This document shows, piece after piece, positions 1-13,751 of a DNA stretch of 64,000 nt. Under the pieces are notes generated by a model. It saw nothing but the letters and a program-made list of their open reading frames with translations, did no database searches and was not told where the DNA came from. The DNA is from Mycobacterium kyorinense (GTDB lineage Bacteria; Actinomycetota; Actinomycetes; Mycobacteriales; Mycobacteriaceae), in contig NZ_LQPE01000143.1 of the NCBI RefSeq assembly GCF_002101735.1, forward strand, positions 124,001 to 188,000, in the 5' to 3' direction. Position 1 is the stretch's first letter; every line of letters starts with the position of its first letter. Position numbers and translations under genes: made by a program.

Positions 1-472
1 CGCTGCGTTCGCGCGATCCGTTGCGCCGGATCATCGGATGGGTGGCACGAACGTCGGCCAGCACGGCGTCGTCGAGCAGCGACGCGTCATACGGGCAGAG
101 CACCGTCACCCGCTCGCCGCCGAGCGCGATGTTGACCAGGGCTTCGTGCTGGACGCAGGCCGGGTATTCCAGGGTGCTGCGGCCGGGCCACACCGGCTCG
201 GCGACGATGCGGACCGGTCGCCGGCTGTGCCGTTGGACGAAGTCCAGTTCCGCCGCCAGGATCCGCCCCGGATTACGGCCCAACTCGCCAATGTCGACCC
301 AAGCCACCTGCGTCGCCGAGTCACCCAGCGCGCGGCGCAACAACGCCCCTTTGTCTTCGGGGACCGCCGCCCACACCGGCTCCCCCTGGGCCAACCCGTC
401 GGAGATGAAGGGCACCACGGCGTCGAGGTATTCGTCCGGCGACCGGTAGAGCATGGCGGCGTGCTGGTCCAT
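1..472 (-). CDS. MEDS-domain sensor/anti-sigma regulator, 3' truncated by window edge
   Basis: The frame reads open from the start to the window edge with no stop, so only the N-terminal ~157 residues are seen. The translated product begins MDQHAAMLYRSPDEYLDAVV and continues with a pattern (hydrophobic strand, DGLAQGEPVWAAVP, later VRIVAEPVWPGRS and LCPYD) typical of the MEDS sensory domain. In actinobacteria this domain is usually followed by a HATPase_c_2 domain in RsbA-like anti-sigma regulators; that half would lie outside the window. I chose the ATG at 472 because GGTAGGCG lies upstream at usable spacing; an in-frame ATG at 490 is possible. It starts 37 nt after the SGNH gene and may be the last gene of the thiamine operon transcript. 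Function is inferred from domain type only. Confidence 0.7.
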   Translation of the reverse strand, partial: MDQHAAMLYRSPDEYLDAVVPFISDGLAQGEPVWAAVPEDKGALLRRALGDSATQVAWVDIGELGRNPGRILAAELDFVQRHSRRPVRIVAEPVWPGRSTLEYPACVQHEALVNIALGGERVTVLCPYDASLLDDAVLADVRATHPMIRRNGSRERS

Positions 473-509
473 CGGCTGACGCCTACCCATCCAGCCAGGG
501 CTTAATCGG

Positions 510-2197
<1,688 letters not shown>

Positions 2198-2201
<4 letters not shown>

Positions 2202-3196
2202 GCGTGCGCTCCCGTCGGAACCAGTTGCGACACAATCTGTTCAGCGGTCCACGGCGCCAGCAGAAAACCGTTGCGTCCGTGACCGGCAGCCACCAGCGTC
2301 CGCTCGTCGAGGCGGCCCACCAATGGCACGTTGTCCGGTGTCATCGGGCGCAGCCCGGCGGCGCATTCGGCCAGCTCGTATTCGCCGAGGGCGGGCAGCA
2401 CGGCGCAGGCGTCGTCGAGCAGATCGCGCACCCCGGAGACCGCCGGCGCGGTGTCGCGGCCGTGCTCGTATTGGGTGGCGCCGACGACCACGCCGTCGGC
2501 CCGGGGCACCAGATACACCTGCCGACCGTGTACCCGGGCCCGAATCACCCGCTGCGGCACCGGCATACATCCCTTGCGCCACCGCAGCCGCAGCACTTCG
2601 CCCTTCACCGGGCGGATCGGCAGCCCGGGCCACAGCGCCGGCGCGTCGATCCCGTTGGCGATCACGACGGCGTCGGCGTTGACACCGGCCACGTCACCCA
2701 CGGGTCCGGCCCACTGCACGCCGAGCCGTTCACAGGCCGTCTCGAGCGCGTCGAGCACCGCGCGGTTGTCCACCGCCAGCTCGGTGGGCGCCCGAAAGCC
2801 ATGCCGGATGCCTTGGGCCAGTAGAGGTTCCACGTCGCGCGCGGCTGACTCCCAGACCACCGGATGGCCCTGCGCGGACAGCCAGTCGGCGACGGTGCGC
2901 AGATCGGCTGCGTCGGCGCGGTCGACGGCGACCACCAGCGACTCGCGCGCGGTGATCACGTGCGGCGGCAACCCGAAGCCGTCGCGCCACAGCCTCAGCG
3001 ACTCCAGGCCCATCCGCAGCAGCCGCTCCTCGCCGGGCCAACCCTCGCTGTGCGGGGCCAGCATGCCGGCCGCCACCCAGGACGCTCCGTGGTCGCCGGT
3101 GCGGTGCACCCGCACTGACCAGCCGGCCTGGGCCGCCCGGCGCGCCACCGACAAGCCGATGACACCTCCGCCGATAACGGCCAGTGAGTCCGGCAT
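2198..3196 (-). CDS. thiO: Glycine oxidase ThiO
   Basis: FAD-dependent glycine oxidase (about 332 residues), supplying dehydroglycine to ThiG. The N-terminal dinucleotide-binding motif is VIGGGVIGLSVA; the C-terminal half has the DAO-type segment GLRPMTPDNVPLVG and GHGRNGFLLAPWT near the end. I place the start at the ATG at 3196 rather than an upstream ATG at 3217, because GGGAGAAAGG lies directly before it and the upstream ATG falls inside the riboswitch aptamer. First gene of thiO-thiS-thiG; expression should fall when TPP is abundant. Confidence 0.95.
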
Positions 3197-3199
3197 CCT

Positions 3200-3286
3200 T
3201 TCTCCCTTCGCCGGCATGATCCGGATCAGGTGTGACGGTAAGGGCAGGCGTGCCCACTCTCAGACCCCGTGCCCGGGACTCCCGTG
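3200..3286 (-). promoter_or_regulatory. TPP riboswitch (THI element) controlling thiO-thiS-thiG
   Basis: Read on the minus strand, the leader has the conserved TPP aptamer landmarks in order: an outer stem starting ACGGGAGTCCC, the box GGGGTCTGAGAG, then ACACCTGATCCGGATCATGC and closing GCGAAGGGA. The last stem runs into GGGAGAAAGG, which is also the ribosome binding site of thiO at 3196, so ligand binding would hide the site. This suggests translational control, as proposed for other actinobacterial THI elements. The divergent thiE has no such element. Confidence 0.95.
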
Positions 3287-3324
3287 ATTCGTCAGCTTTC
3301 CACGCTAGCGGCTAGCGTCGCGGT

Positions 3325-3990
3325 GTGCACCAACCCCGGCTCGCCAGCGCCAGGCTCTACCTGTGCACCGACGCCCGCCGCGAGCGCGGTGATCTGGCCG
3401 AGTTCGCCGAGGCAGCGCTCGCCGGCGGGGTGGACATCATCCAGCTGCGCGACAAGGGCTCGATCGGCGAGCAGCGGTTCGGGCCGTTGGAGGCGCGCGA
3501 CGAGCTGGCGGCACTCGAGATGCTCGCCGACGCGGCCCGCCGGCACGCGGCGTTGGTCGCCGTCAACGACCGCGCCGACATCGCCCGGGCGGTCGGCGCC
3601 GACGTGCTGCACCTAGGCCAAAACGACCTTCCCCTACCCGTGGCGCGCGAGATCGTCGCACCAAAAACCCTGATCGGCCGCTCCACCCACGACGTCGACC
3701 AGGTCACCGCCGCCCTCACCGAGGACGTCGACTACTTCTGCGTCGGGCCGTGCTGGCCGACTCCGACCAAACCCGGCCGACCGGCGCCCGGCCTGCCGCT
3801 GGTCCGGGCAGCAGCCGCAACGGCGACCGACAAACCCTGGTTCGCGATCGGTGGTATCGACGCCGACCGGTTGCCCGAAGTCTTACAGGCCGGGGCCCGC
3901 CGGGTCGTGGTGGTGCGGGCGATCACCGCGGCCGACGACCCGCGCGCGGCCGCCGAGCGGCTCAGTTCGGCGCTGGCAGCAGCGAGCTGA
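3325..3990 (+). CDS. thiE: Thiamine-phosphate synthase ThiE
   Basis: A 221-residue TIM-barrel enzyme joining HMP pyrophosphate and thiazole phosphate into thiamine phosphate. Family motifs visible are IIQLRDKG (residues ~38-45), [23 protein letters not shown] in the middle, IGRSTHD, and [13 protein letters not shown], the phosphate-binding loop. Start is GTG at 3325. It is divergent from thiO with a 128-nt gap and converges on mutT3, overlapping its 3' end by 29 nt. Confidence 0.95.
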   Translation: MHQPRLASARLYLCTDARRERGDLAEFAEAALAGGVDIIQLRDKGSIGEQRFGPLEARDELAALEMLADAARRHAALVAVNDRADIARAVGADVLHLGQNDLPLPVAREIVAPKTLIGRSTHDVDQVTAALTEDVDYFCVGPCWPTPTKPGRPAPGLPLVRAAAATATDKPWFAIGGIDADRLPEVLQAGARRVVVVRAITAADDPRAAAERLSSALAAAS

Positions 3991-4636
3991 TCCGGGTGGA
4001 CAGCTGCGAGGGCGCCTGGTCCGGGCCGCCCGCCGTACACCACAGGAAAACGCCCGCCTCGATCTCGACCGTGCGCGGCAGGTGACGGCGCCGCTCGTCG
4101 CCCGGGCTCAGCGGCACCGTCGCCGGCGCGGCGCGCAGCCGCTGCCAGCTGGCGGCGAACCCGGGATGCAGCGGCAGGTCGGCCACCTCGTCTTCGTCGA
4201 CCCAGCGCAACTCGGCGCTTTCCCGGTTGGGCACGGTGGGCAGCAACTCGAGGGCGTCGGCGACGACGGTGGTGTAGGTCCAGTCGGTGCCGCTCGCCAT
4301 CGCGGTGATCACCGTCGCGCGCACGGCCAGCTGTTCGCTGGTCAGCCCCGCCTCCTCGAGCGCCTCCCGCACGGCGGCCTGCTCGGCGGTCTCATGGCTG
4401 TCGCGGGCGCCCCCGGGCAGACCCCAGGTTCCGCCCTGGTGACTCCACGGCGCACGGTGTTGCAGCAACACCGCGGGGCTGCCGTCGCCGCGCGGCGCCC
4501 GCAAAAGCAGACCGGCCGCGCCGTGCCGGCCCCAGTACGGCACGCCCGTGTCGGAAATCACCCAGCCGTCGCCGTCGCCGCGCACGGGTTCAGGATAAGC
4601 AGCCCAGCGCCGGTGACTCGGCGATGCTCCCCGCAT
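3962..4636 (-). CDS. mutT3: Nudix hydrolase MutT3
   Basis: A 224-residue Nudix hydrolase. The Nudix box is complete: [12 protein letters not shown] followed by [12 protein letters not shown] (pattern GX5EX7REUXEEXGU). It is adjacent to thiE and divergent from glnX, as mutT3 is in M. tuberculosis (Rv0413), whose product hydrolyses oxidised nucleotides such as 8-oxo-dGTP. The N-terminal ~15 residues look less conserved, so a slightly later start cannot be excluded. The 3' end overlaps that of thiE. Confidence 0.93.
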   Translation of the reverse strand: MRGASPSHRRWAAYPEPVRGDGDGWVISDTGVPYWGRHGAAGLLLRAPRGDGSPAVLLQHRAPWSHQGGTWGLPGGARDSHETAEQAAVREALEEAGLTSEQLAVRATVITAMASGTDWTYTTVVADALELLPTVPNRESAELRWVDEDEVADLPLHPGFAASWQRLRAAPATVPLSPGDERRRHLPRTVEIEAGVFLWCTAGGPDQAPSQLSTRISSLLPAPN

Positions 4637-4710
4637 CCCGAAAACAAACTCTTAGACTTTGCTTATAGAGTTCGTGCGACGCACAGCGAAGAGATGAGGT
4701 CCGAACAGAC

Positions 4711-6026
4711 GTGACCGTTGAGTTGGCGCACCCGTCGACCGAGCCACTGGGGTCGCGGTCGCCAATCGAACCGGCGCACCCGCGTTGGTGGTTCATCTCG
4801 ACGACACCCGGCCGCATCCTGTCCATCGGCGTCATCCTGGCGATGCTGGGCGGACTCAGCGCGTTTGCCACCTCGACGACGATCAACCAGCGTCAGCAGG
4901 CGCTGACCACGGTGCTGAACCACACCGAGCCGCTGTCGTTCGCGGCGGGCCGGCTCTACACCACGCTGTCGGTGGCCGACGCGGCGGCGGCGACGGCGTT
5001 CATCGCCCAGGCCGAGCCGCGGACGGTCCGGGCGCGTTACGAGCAGGCGATCACAGACGCCGCGGTCGCGGTAACCCGGGCGTCGAGCGGGCTGACCGAC
5101 GAGCCGCTGGTGCAGCTGCTGGGCCGGATCAACGCCGAGCTCGCCGTCTACACCGGGCTGATCGAGATCGCGCGGACCAACAATCGGGCGGGTAACCCGG
5201 TCGGCTCGTCGTATCTGTCCGAGGCGTCGGCGTTGATGCAGTCGCGGATCCTGCCCGATGCCCAACAGCTCTACCGCCAGACCTCGGAGCGGGTGGACAG
5301 CGAAACAACGGCATCCACTCAAATCCCGGCTCCGGTGATCCTCGTCGTCGTCACCACGGTGATCTTCGGCGCGTTCGCGCATCGCTGGCTGGCCCGGCGC
5401 ACCAATCGGCGGATCAACCCCGGTCTCGTCGTGGGCGCCCTGGCGATCCTCATTATGGTGGTGTGGGTAGGAACGGCCCTGGCGATTTCCACCTCGGCCA
5501 GTCGCAGCGCGAAAAATACTGCGGCAGAATCGCTGAAGACCGTCATCAACCTGTCGATCACCGCCCAGCAGGCGCGTGCCGACGAGACGCTGTCACTGAT
5601 CCGGCGCGGGGACGAAGAGGTCCGCCAGCAGTCCTTCTACCAACGCATCGACGCCATGCACCAGCAGCTCGACGAATACCTGTCCCGCGGCGACGCCGTC
5701 GACAAGACCGACTTGCACGACGCCGACCAACTGCTGGCCCGTTGGCGCCAGGCCAACGATCGGATCAACGCCTACATTTCGGTGGGCAACTATCAGGCCG
5801 CCACCCAGGTTGCGCTCGGCAACGGTGAAGACGACTCCAGCCCCGCGTTCGACAAACTCGACGAGGCGCTGCGCAAAACCATGGAGCAGAGCCGCAACCA
5901 GCTGCGCACCGACATCCTCAATGCGCGTCAGGGGCTGTCCGGCGCCACCGTCGGCGGCGTCGTGCTCAGCCTGGGCGCCGCGATCGCGGTCGCGCTCGGT
6001 TTGTGGCCCCGACTGAACGAGTACCG

Positions 6027-6030
<4 letters not shown>
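4711..6030 (+). CDS. glnX: GlnX-type membrane sensor with two extracytoplasmic helical domains
   Basis: A 439-residue membrane protein starting at GTG. Four hydrophobic segments are visible: residues ~30-52, ~205-225, ~236-258 and ~408-430. Between segments 1-2 and 3-4 lie two helix-rich extracytoplasmic domains of about 150 residues, fitting the tandem four-helix-bundle receptor described for GlnX (Rv0412c). In mycobacteria GlnX receives the aspartate/glutamate signal from the lipoprotein GlnH and passes it to PknG. The stop overlaps the glnH ATG (ATGA). The product has a very short cytoplasmic tail after the last segment. Confidence 0.9.
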
Positions 6031-9286
<3,256 letters not shown>

Positions 9287-9298
9287 GGGGCTCAGCGA

Positions 9299-9343
9299 TT
9301 TCGGCGCGATAATCGTCGCTCAGCGCGAGAAACCGCGCCGAAA
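9299..9343. repeat. 45-nt imperfect palindrome 3' of pknG
   Basis: Arms TTTCGGCGCG (9299-9308) and CGCGCCGAAA (9334-9343) are perfect complements, and the inner TCGTCGCTCAGCGCGA is itself nearly self-complementary. It begins 12 nt after the pknG stop and ends 52 nt before the next gene. It could act as a transcription terminator for the pknG operon; there is no U tract, as is common in mycobacteria. Confidence 0.65.
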
Positions 9344-9395
9344 CCCGGTGGCGTGTCCTCAGCAAATCTCCAGTTTCGCGGTTCACAGTTGAGTC

Positions 9396-10712
9396 ATGGC
9401 GGGGCAATCCGACCGGTGGATCACCACTGCCCGAATCCTGCGCCGCGCAGGATTCGGGGTCAGCGGCCCGACCGTCGACGCGGTCGTCGCACAAGACTGG
9501 CCGACCTACGTTGCGGCGGCGCTGAATTCGGACCCCGACGCCGACCCGGGTGCACACGCGACGCCGATGCCCACCTTCGCCGTGCCACGTGCGCCCGGCA
9601 AGGGCGCCACCAAAGAAGCGCGAAAGGCCCACAACCGGCAGCTGTCCGAGCAGATGTCCGAGCTGTCGGCGTGGTGGCTGCGCCGCATGGCATCGGTCGA
9701 GCAGCCGGTCCACGAGAAGCTGACCTTGCTGTGGCACAACCACTTCGCCACCTCCGCCCAGAAGGTCCGCGTTGCCGACTACATGGCAGCGCAGAACCAG
9801 AAGCTGCGCACCCTGGCGCTCGGCGACTTCCGGACCCTGGCCTACGCGATGCTCACCGACGCCGCGATGCTGCGCTGGCTCGACGGACAGACCAATACCG
9901 CCAAGGCCCCCAACGAGAACCTGGCCCGCGAATTCATGGAGTTGTTCGCGCTCGGTCACGGCAACGGCTACACCGAGGACGACGTGCGAGCCGGCGCCCG
10001 GGCACTGACCGGCTGGGTGATCAAGCCAACCGGTGAAACGGCGATGATGCCCAAGCGGCACGACAACACCGCCAAGACGGTGCTCGGTGCCACGGGAGAC
10101 TTCGACGCCGCCGGATTCTGCGAGACCGTGCTGGCCCAGCCGAAGTCGGCCGAATACGTCGCGGGGCGGCTGTGGCGCCAGCTCGCCACCGACGACCCGC
10201 CGTCGGTAAGCGCCTTGAGCCGCCTGGTCGCCGCCTACGGCCCCGGCCGCGACCTGAAAGCGTTGACCGCCGCGATCCTCACCGACGACGAGTTCGTCGG
10301 CGCCCGAGCCGCAATCGTCAATACCCCGGTGGAATGGCTGGTCGGAATGATCCGGACACTGCGCGTGCCGCTCGACACCCCCAAACAGATCGAGACCGTC
10401 GGCGCGACGCTGAAAGCCCTGGGGCAGCGGCCTTTCTACCCGCCCGACGTCGGCGGCTGGCCACACGGCCAGGTGTGGCTGTCCACCGCCAGCGCCGACG
10501 TGCGGTTCCGCGCCGCAAGCAACCTGGCCCGCGCCGGCGACCTGTCCACTGTCGAGGACGCCGGCGCCGGGGACCGCATCGACGCCGCCGGTTATCTCAT
10601 CGGCGTCGGGACGTGGTCGGATCGGACCGTCGCCGCTCTCAAACCGTTGGTGCGCAAGCCTGTAGCACTACTGGCCGCGGCCGTGAATACACCGGAGTAC
10701 CTGACGTCATGA
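9396..10712 (+). CDS. DUF1800 family protein
   Basis: A 438-residue protein starting MAGQSDRWITTARILRRAG and containing the DUF1800 signatures LTLLWHNHFATSAQKV, NENLAREFMELFALGHG, YTEDDVRAGARALTGW and PPDVGGWPHGQVW. The biochemical role of DUF1800 proteins is not established. They are almost always encoded next to a DUF1501 protein, as here, where the TGA overlaps the ATG of the next gene. No signal peptide is evident. In H37Rv pknG directly neighbours ackA as I recall, so this pair is an insertion relative to that order. Confidence 0.88.
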   Translation: MAGQSDRWITTARILRRAGFGVSGPTVDAVVAQDWPTYVAAALNSDPDADPGAHATPMPTFAVPRAPGKGATKEARKAHNRQLSEQMSELSAWWLRRMASVEQPVHEKLTLLWHNHFATSAQKVRVADYMAAQNQKLRTLALGDFRTLAYAMLTDAAMLRWLDGQTNTAKAPNENLAREFMELFALGHGNGYTEDDVRAGARALTGWVIKPTGETAMMPKRHDNTAKTVLGATGDFDAAGFCETVLAQPKSAEYVAGRLWRQLATDDPPSVSALSRLVAAYGPGRDLKALTAAILTDDEFVGARAAIVNTPVEWLVGMIRTLRVPLDTPKQIETVGATLKALGQRPFYPPDVGGWPHGQVWLSTASADVRFRAASNLARAGDLSTVEDAGAGDRIDAAGYLIGVGTWSDRTVAALKPLVRKPVALLAAAVNTPEYLTS

Positions 10713-11890
10713 ATCGCCGCAAGTTCCTGATCGCCAGCGCCGGCGTGGGCGCGGCCGGTCTACTGTCCGGGACGGTAGCGGTCAGCTGGTCCGACCTGTT
10801 GCGGGCGGCCCACGACCGGCCGCTGGCCGAGGGCAGCGGCGTGCTGGTGATCGTCACCCTGTACGGCGGCAACGATGGCATCAACACCGTAATCCCCTAC
10901 GCCGACAATGCTTATCACGACGCCAGGCCCGAACTTTCCTATGCCCCAAGCGATGTGCTGCACCTCGACGACCAGCTGGGGCTCAACCCGGCGCTGAAGG
11001 GCATGGCCCAGCTGTGGAACCAGCGCAAGCTGGCCATCGTGCGCGGGGCTAGCTACCCGCGGCCCGACCACAGCCACTTCCGGTCGATGGATATCTGGCA
11101 GACCGCGTCGCCGGCCGAGCCCGTGTCGACCGGCTGGATCGGCCGCTGGCTCGACGCCACCGGCGACGACCCGCTGCGCGCGGTCAACATCGGATCGGTG
11201 CTGCCCCCGTTGGCGGTGGGCGAAAAGTGCACGGCCGCAGCGCTTTCCCCGACTGCCGTGCCGGAGTCGGCGGACAGGTTCGCCGCCACCATGGAAGCGC
11301 TGGGCGTCGACGACCCAGACGACACCCCGGCGATGTCCGCGGTGTGCGCCGCCTACCGCGCCAGCCGCACCACCGACACCACCCTCGCCGACGTCAAACC
11401 GGCTGGCGGCGAGCATAACTCGCTGGCCGCCCAGCTGAGCATGGTGGCCACCGCGGTGCGCGCCGGCGTGCCGACCCGCGTGTACGCGGTGCAGCTCGGC
11501 GGGTTCGACACCCACGCCGACGAACGCGACACCCAGCAGCGCCTGCTGCAGACCTTCGACGAGGCGCTCACGCCTTTCCTGCAGCAGATGGCCGGCGACC
11601 GGTACGGCAGGAACGTCGTCGTGCTGGCGTACTCGGAGTTCGGGCGGCGGGTGAGGGCCAACGCGTCGCAGGGCACCGACCACGGCACCGCGGGCCCTGT
11701 GTTCGTCGCCGGGGCGCCGGTCAAGGGCGGCTTCTACGGCGACGAGCCCAGCCTGACCGACCTGGACAACGGAGACCTCAAGCCCACCAACGACTTTCGC
11801 GACGTCTACTACGAGCTGCTGACACAAACACTGAAGTCCGACCCCACCCCGGCGGTCGGCAGTGGCAGACGCGCGCTGGGGTTCCTGTAG
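10709..11890 (+). CDS. DUF1501 family secreted (Tat-type) protein
   Basis: A 393-residue protein with an N-terminal NRRKFLIASAGVGAAGLLSG segment, which looks like a twin-arginine signal. The body shows DUF1501 features: VIVTLYGGNDGINTVIPY, RPDHSHFRSMDIWQ, VQLGGFDTHADE, and VVLAYSEFGRRVRANASQGTDHGTA. This family has a sulfatase/alkaline-phosphatase-like fold, and the conserved His and Asp residues suggest metal binding, but no substrate is known. It is coupled to the DUF1800 gene, so the two are probably partners. It ends 1 nt from the convergent pseudokinase gene. Confidence 0.88.
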   Translation: MNRRKFLIASAGVGAAGLLSGTVAVSWSDLLRAAHDRPLAEGSGVLVIVTLYGGNDGINTVIPYADNAYHDARPELSYAPSDVLHLDDQLGLNPALKGMAQLWNQRKLAIVRGASYPRPDHSHFRSMDIWQTASPAEPVSTGWIGRWLDATGDDPLRAVNIGSVLPPLAVGEKCTAAALSPTAVPESADRFAATMEALGVDDPDDTPAMSAVCAAYRASRTTDTTLADVKPAGGEHNSLAAQLSMVATAVRAGVPTRVYAVQLGGFDTHADERDTQQRLLQTFDEALTPFLQQMAGDRYGRNVVVLAYSEFGRRVRANASQGTDHGTAGPVFVAGAPVKGGFYGDEPSLTDLDNGDLKPTNDFRDVYYELLTQTLKSDPTPAVGSGRRALGFL

Positions 11891-11891
11891 G

Positions 11892-13751
11892 TCAGCCGGC
11901 GACCAGCTTGACCACCTGGTCGTTGCCGTAGTCGGTGACGTAGACGTTGCCGGCGTCGTCCACCGCCACACCCCTGGTGTAGCCGAGACCGGTGACCGGC
12001 ACCACCGTCTGCTGGTTGGAGCGCGCGTCCAACCGCACCACCCTGCTGCCGTCGGTGACGTAGACGCCGCCCTGCTCGTCGGCCGCCAACCCGGACGGGT
12101 CTTTCAGGCCGGTGAACGGGAGTACCTCCTGGCTGGTCGATCCCGGCGGCAGCTTCAGCACCCGGTTGTTGCCGGTATCGGCGACGTAGACGCGACCGGC
12201 TCTGTCCACCGCTACGCCCTTGGGTCGTTCGAGGCCGTTGAAGCCCAGCACGGTCTGGCCGGTCGATCCCGCGTCGAGCTTGAGCACGCGGTTGTTGAGG
12301 GTGTCGGCGACGTATACCCGGCCCCCCGCGTCCACCGCCAGGCCCTCTGGCCGGTTGAGCCCGTCGAAGGGCAGCACGGTCTGATTGGTGGTCCCCACAT
12401 CGAGTTTCACCACGCGGTTGCCGTCGGTGTCGGCGACGTAGACGTTGCCATCCTTGTCGACCGCCAGCCCGTACGGTTCCTTCAGGTTGGTGAACGGCAG
12501 CACAGTCTGGGTGGTGGTCCCGGACTCCAGCTTGAGCACCCGGTCGTTGTCGATGTTGGCGACGTAGACGTTGCCGGCCGGGTCCACCGCCACGCCTTCC
12601 GGGCCGGTCAACCCGGTGAACGGCAGCACGGTCGGTCGGTACGTTTTCGGGGCGGCCGACGGTTGGGCGTGCAGTTCTCCGCCGGTCGAGGCCACCCGCC
12701 ACACGACGACGCCGACGGCAGCGAGCACCAGCAGCGCTACCACGCCGATGGCCAGCGGCAGCAGCCTGGAGCGCCGCCACGGCGGCGCAGCGGACTCGTC
12801 CGAGTAGAAGTCCAGGTTGGGAATCGGGTCCGGCAGCCGGCCGCCGCCGCGGCGAGCGGCGATAACCTTCCCGAGGTCGCTGGCCCGGCGAACCATCGTG
12901 GGAGCCTCCTGGCCGGCCGCGAGCGCATCCCGGGCCGCGCGAGCGAGATCGCCTGCCGTCGCGAACCGCTGCTGCGGATTCTTCGCCATTCCGCGCGCGA
13001 CGACGGCGTCGAACCGCGGCGAAATGGCGTGTGGCCGCGCCAGGCTGGGCTTCGGCGGCGGGGCGGTCAGGTGGGCCTTGATGACCTGGCCCACCGTCGT
13101 CGCGGTGGGATATGGCCTGTCGCCGGTCAGGATCGCGGCCAAAACTGCGGCCAGCGAATAGACGTCGGCCCGACTGGTCACCGGCCCCTCGTCGAAACGC
13201 TCCGGCGCCATATACGCATACGAGCTCGCCGTCGGCCCGGGCGCGCTCAGTGTCGGGTCGGCGATGCCGAGTCCGAGCAGGTACGCCTCGCCGTCGTCGG
13301 TGACAACGATGTTCTCCGGCTTGACATCCCGGTGTATCAGTCGACGGGCGTGTGCGGCGTCGAGAGCCGCCGCGATCTGCTCGATGATTGCCACCGCGCG
13401 TACCGGGTCGATCGGCCCGAACGTGGTCACCAGCGATTGGAGAGTCTCCCCCGGCACCCATTGCGTGGCGACATAGCACCGGCCGTCAATCTCCCCCCAA
13501 TCAAGGACCGGAATGACGTGCGGTTCCTTCAGCTCCGCGGCGACGTCCAGTTCGCGGAAGAACCGTTCGCGATCCACAGTCGGCGGCAGCAGCGTGAGGC
13601 CGACCGGTCGGTCTTTGGCGGTGTCTATCGCCTCGTAGACCTGACCGACGCCGGTGGGGCGGAGCAGCGCGCGAATCTTGTAGCGACCGATTTGCGTCCC
13701 GACCGGTGCAATGCCGGGCTGCTCACCCATGTTCCAAACTGTAGCCTTCAT
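11892..13751 (-). CDS. Membrane PknD-like protein: predicted pseudokinase domain plus six-blade NHL propeller
   Basis: A 619-residue protein: kinase-like domain (residues ~22-280), linker, transmembrane helix (~330-351), then six NHL repeats (~375-619) such as [20 protein letters not shown]. That is the layout of M. tuberculosis PknD. The kinase core is degenerate: the VAIK lysine position is Thr53 (VGLTLL), the DFG aspartate is Gly160 (LLGLGIAD), and the glycine loop is RPTGVGQV. The catalytic loop HRDVKPENI is intact. Loss of both ATP-handling residues predicts weak or no catalysis, so a sensor or scaffold role is plausible. The ATG overlaps the ackA stop, making it the last gene of fgd1-pta-ackA. 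A start at Met8 (13730) is possible. Confidence 0.9.
   Translation of the reverse strand: MKATVWNMGEQPGIAPVGTQIGRYKIRALLRPTGVGQVYEAIDTAKDRPVGLTLLPPTVDRERFFRELDVAAELKEPHVIPVLDWGEIDGRCYVATQWVPGETLQSLVTTFGPIDPVRAVAIIEQIAAALDAAHARRLIHRDVKPENIVVTDDGEAYLLGLGIADPTLSAPGPTASSYAYMAPERFDEGPVTSRADVYSLAAVLAAILTGDRPYPTATTVGQVIKAHLTAPPPKPSLARPHAISPRFDAVVARGMAKNPQQRFATAGDLARAARDALAAGQEAPTMVRRASDLGKVIAARRGGGRLPDPIPNLDFYSDESAAPPWRRSRLLPLAIGVVALLVLAAVGVVVWRVASTGGELHAQPSAAPKTYRPTVLPFTGLTGPEGVAVDPAGNVYVANIDNDRVLKLESGTTTQTVLPFTNLKEPYGLAVDKDGNVYVADTDGNRVVKLDVGTTNQTVLPFDGLNRPEGLAVDAGGRVYVADTLNNRVLKLDAGSTGQTVLGFNGLERPKGVAVDRAGRVYVADTGNNRVLKLPPGSTSQEVLPFTGLKDPSGLAADEQGGVYVTDGSRVVRLDARSNQQTVVPVTGLGYTRGVAVDDAGNVYVTDYGNDQVVKLVAG

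Noticed and set aside
12000-12640. Regularly spaced repeats that might be a CRISPR or DNA tandem repeat
   Set aside because: The periodicity is at the protein level (NHL blades in the minus-strand gene) and the repeats are diverged in DNA.
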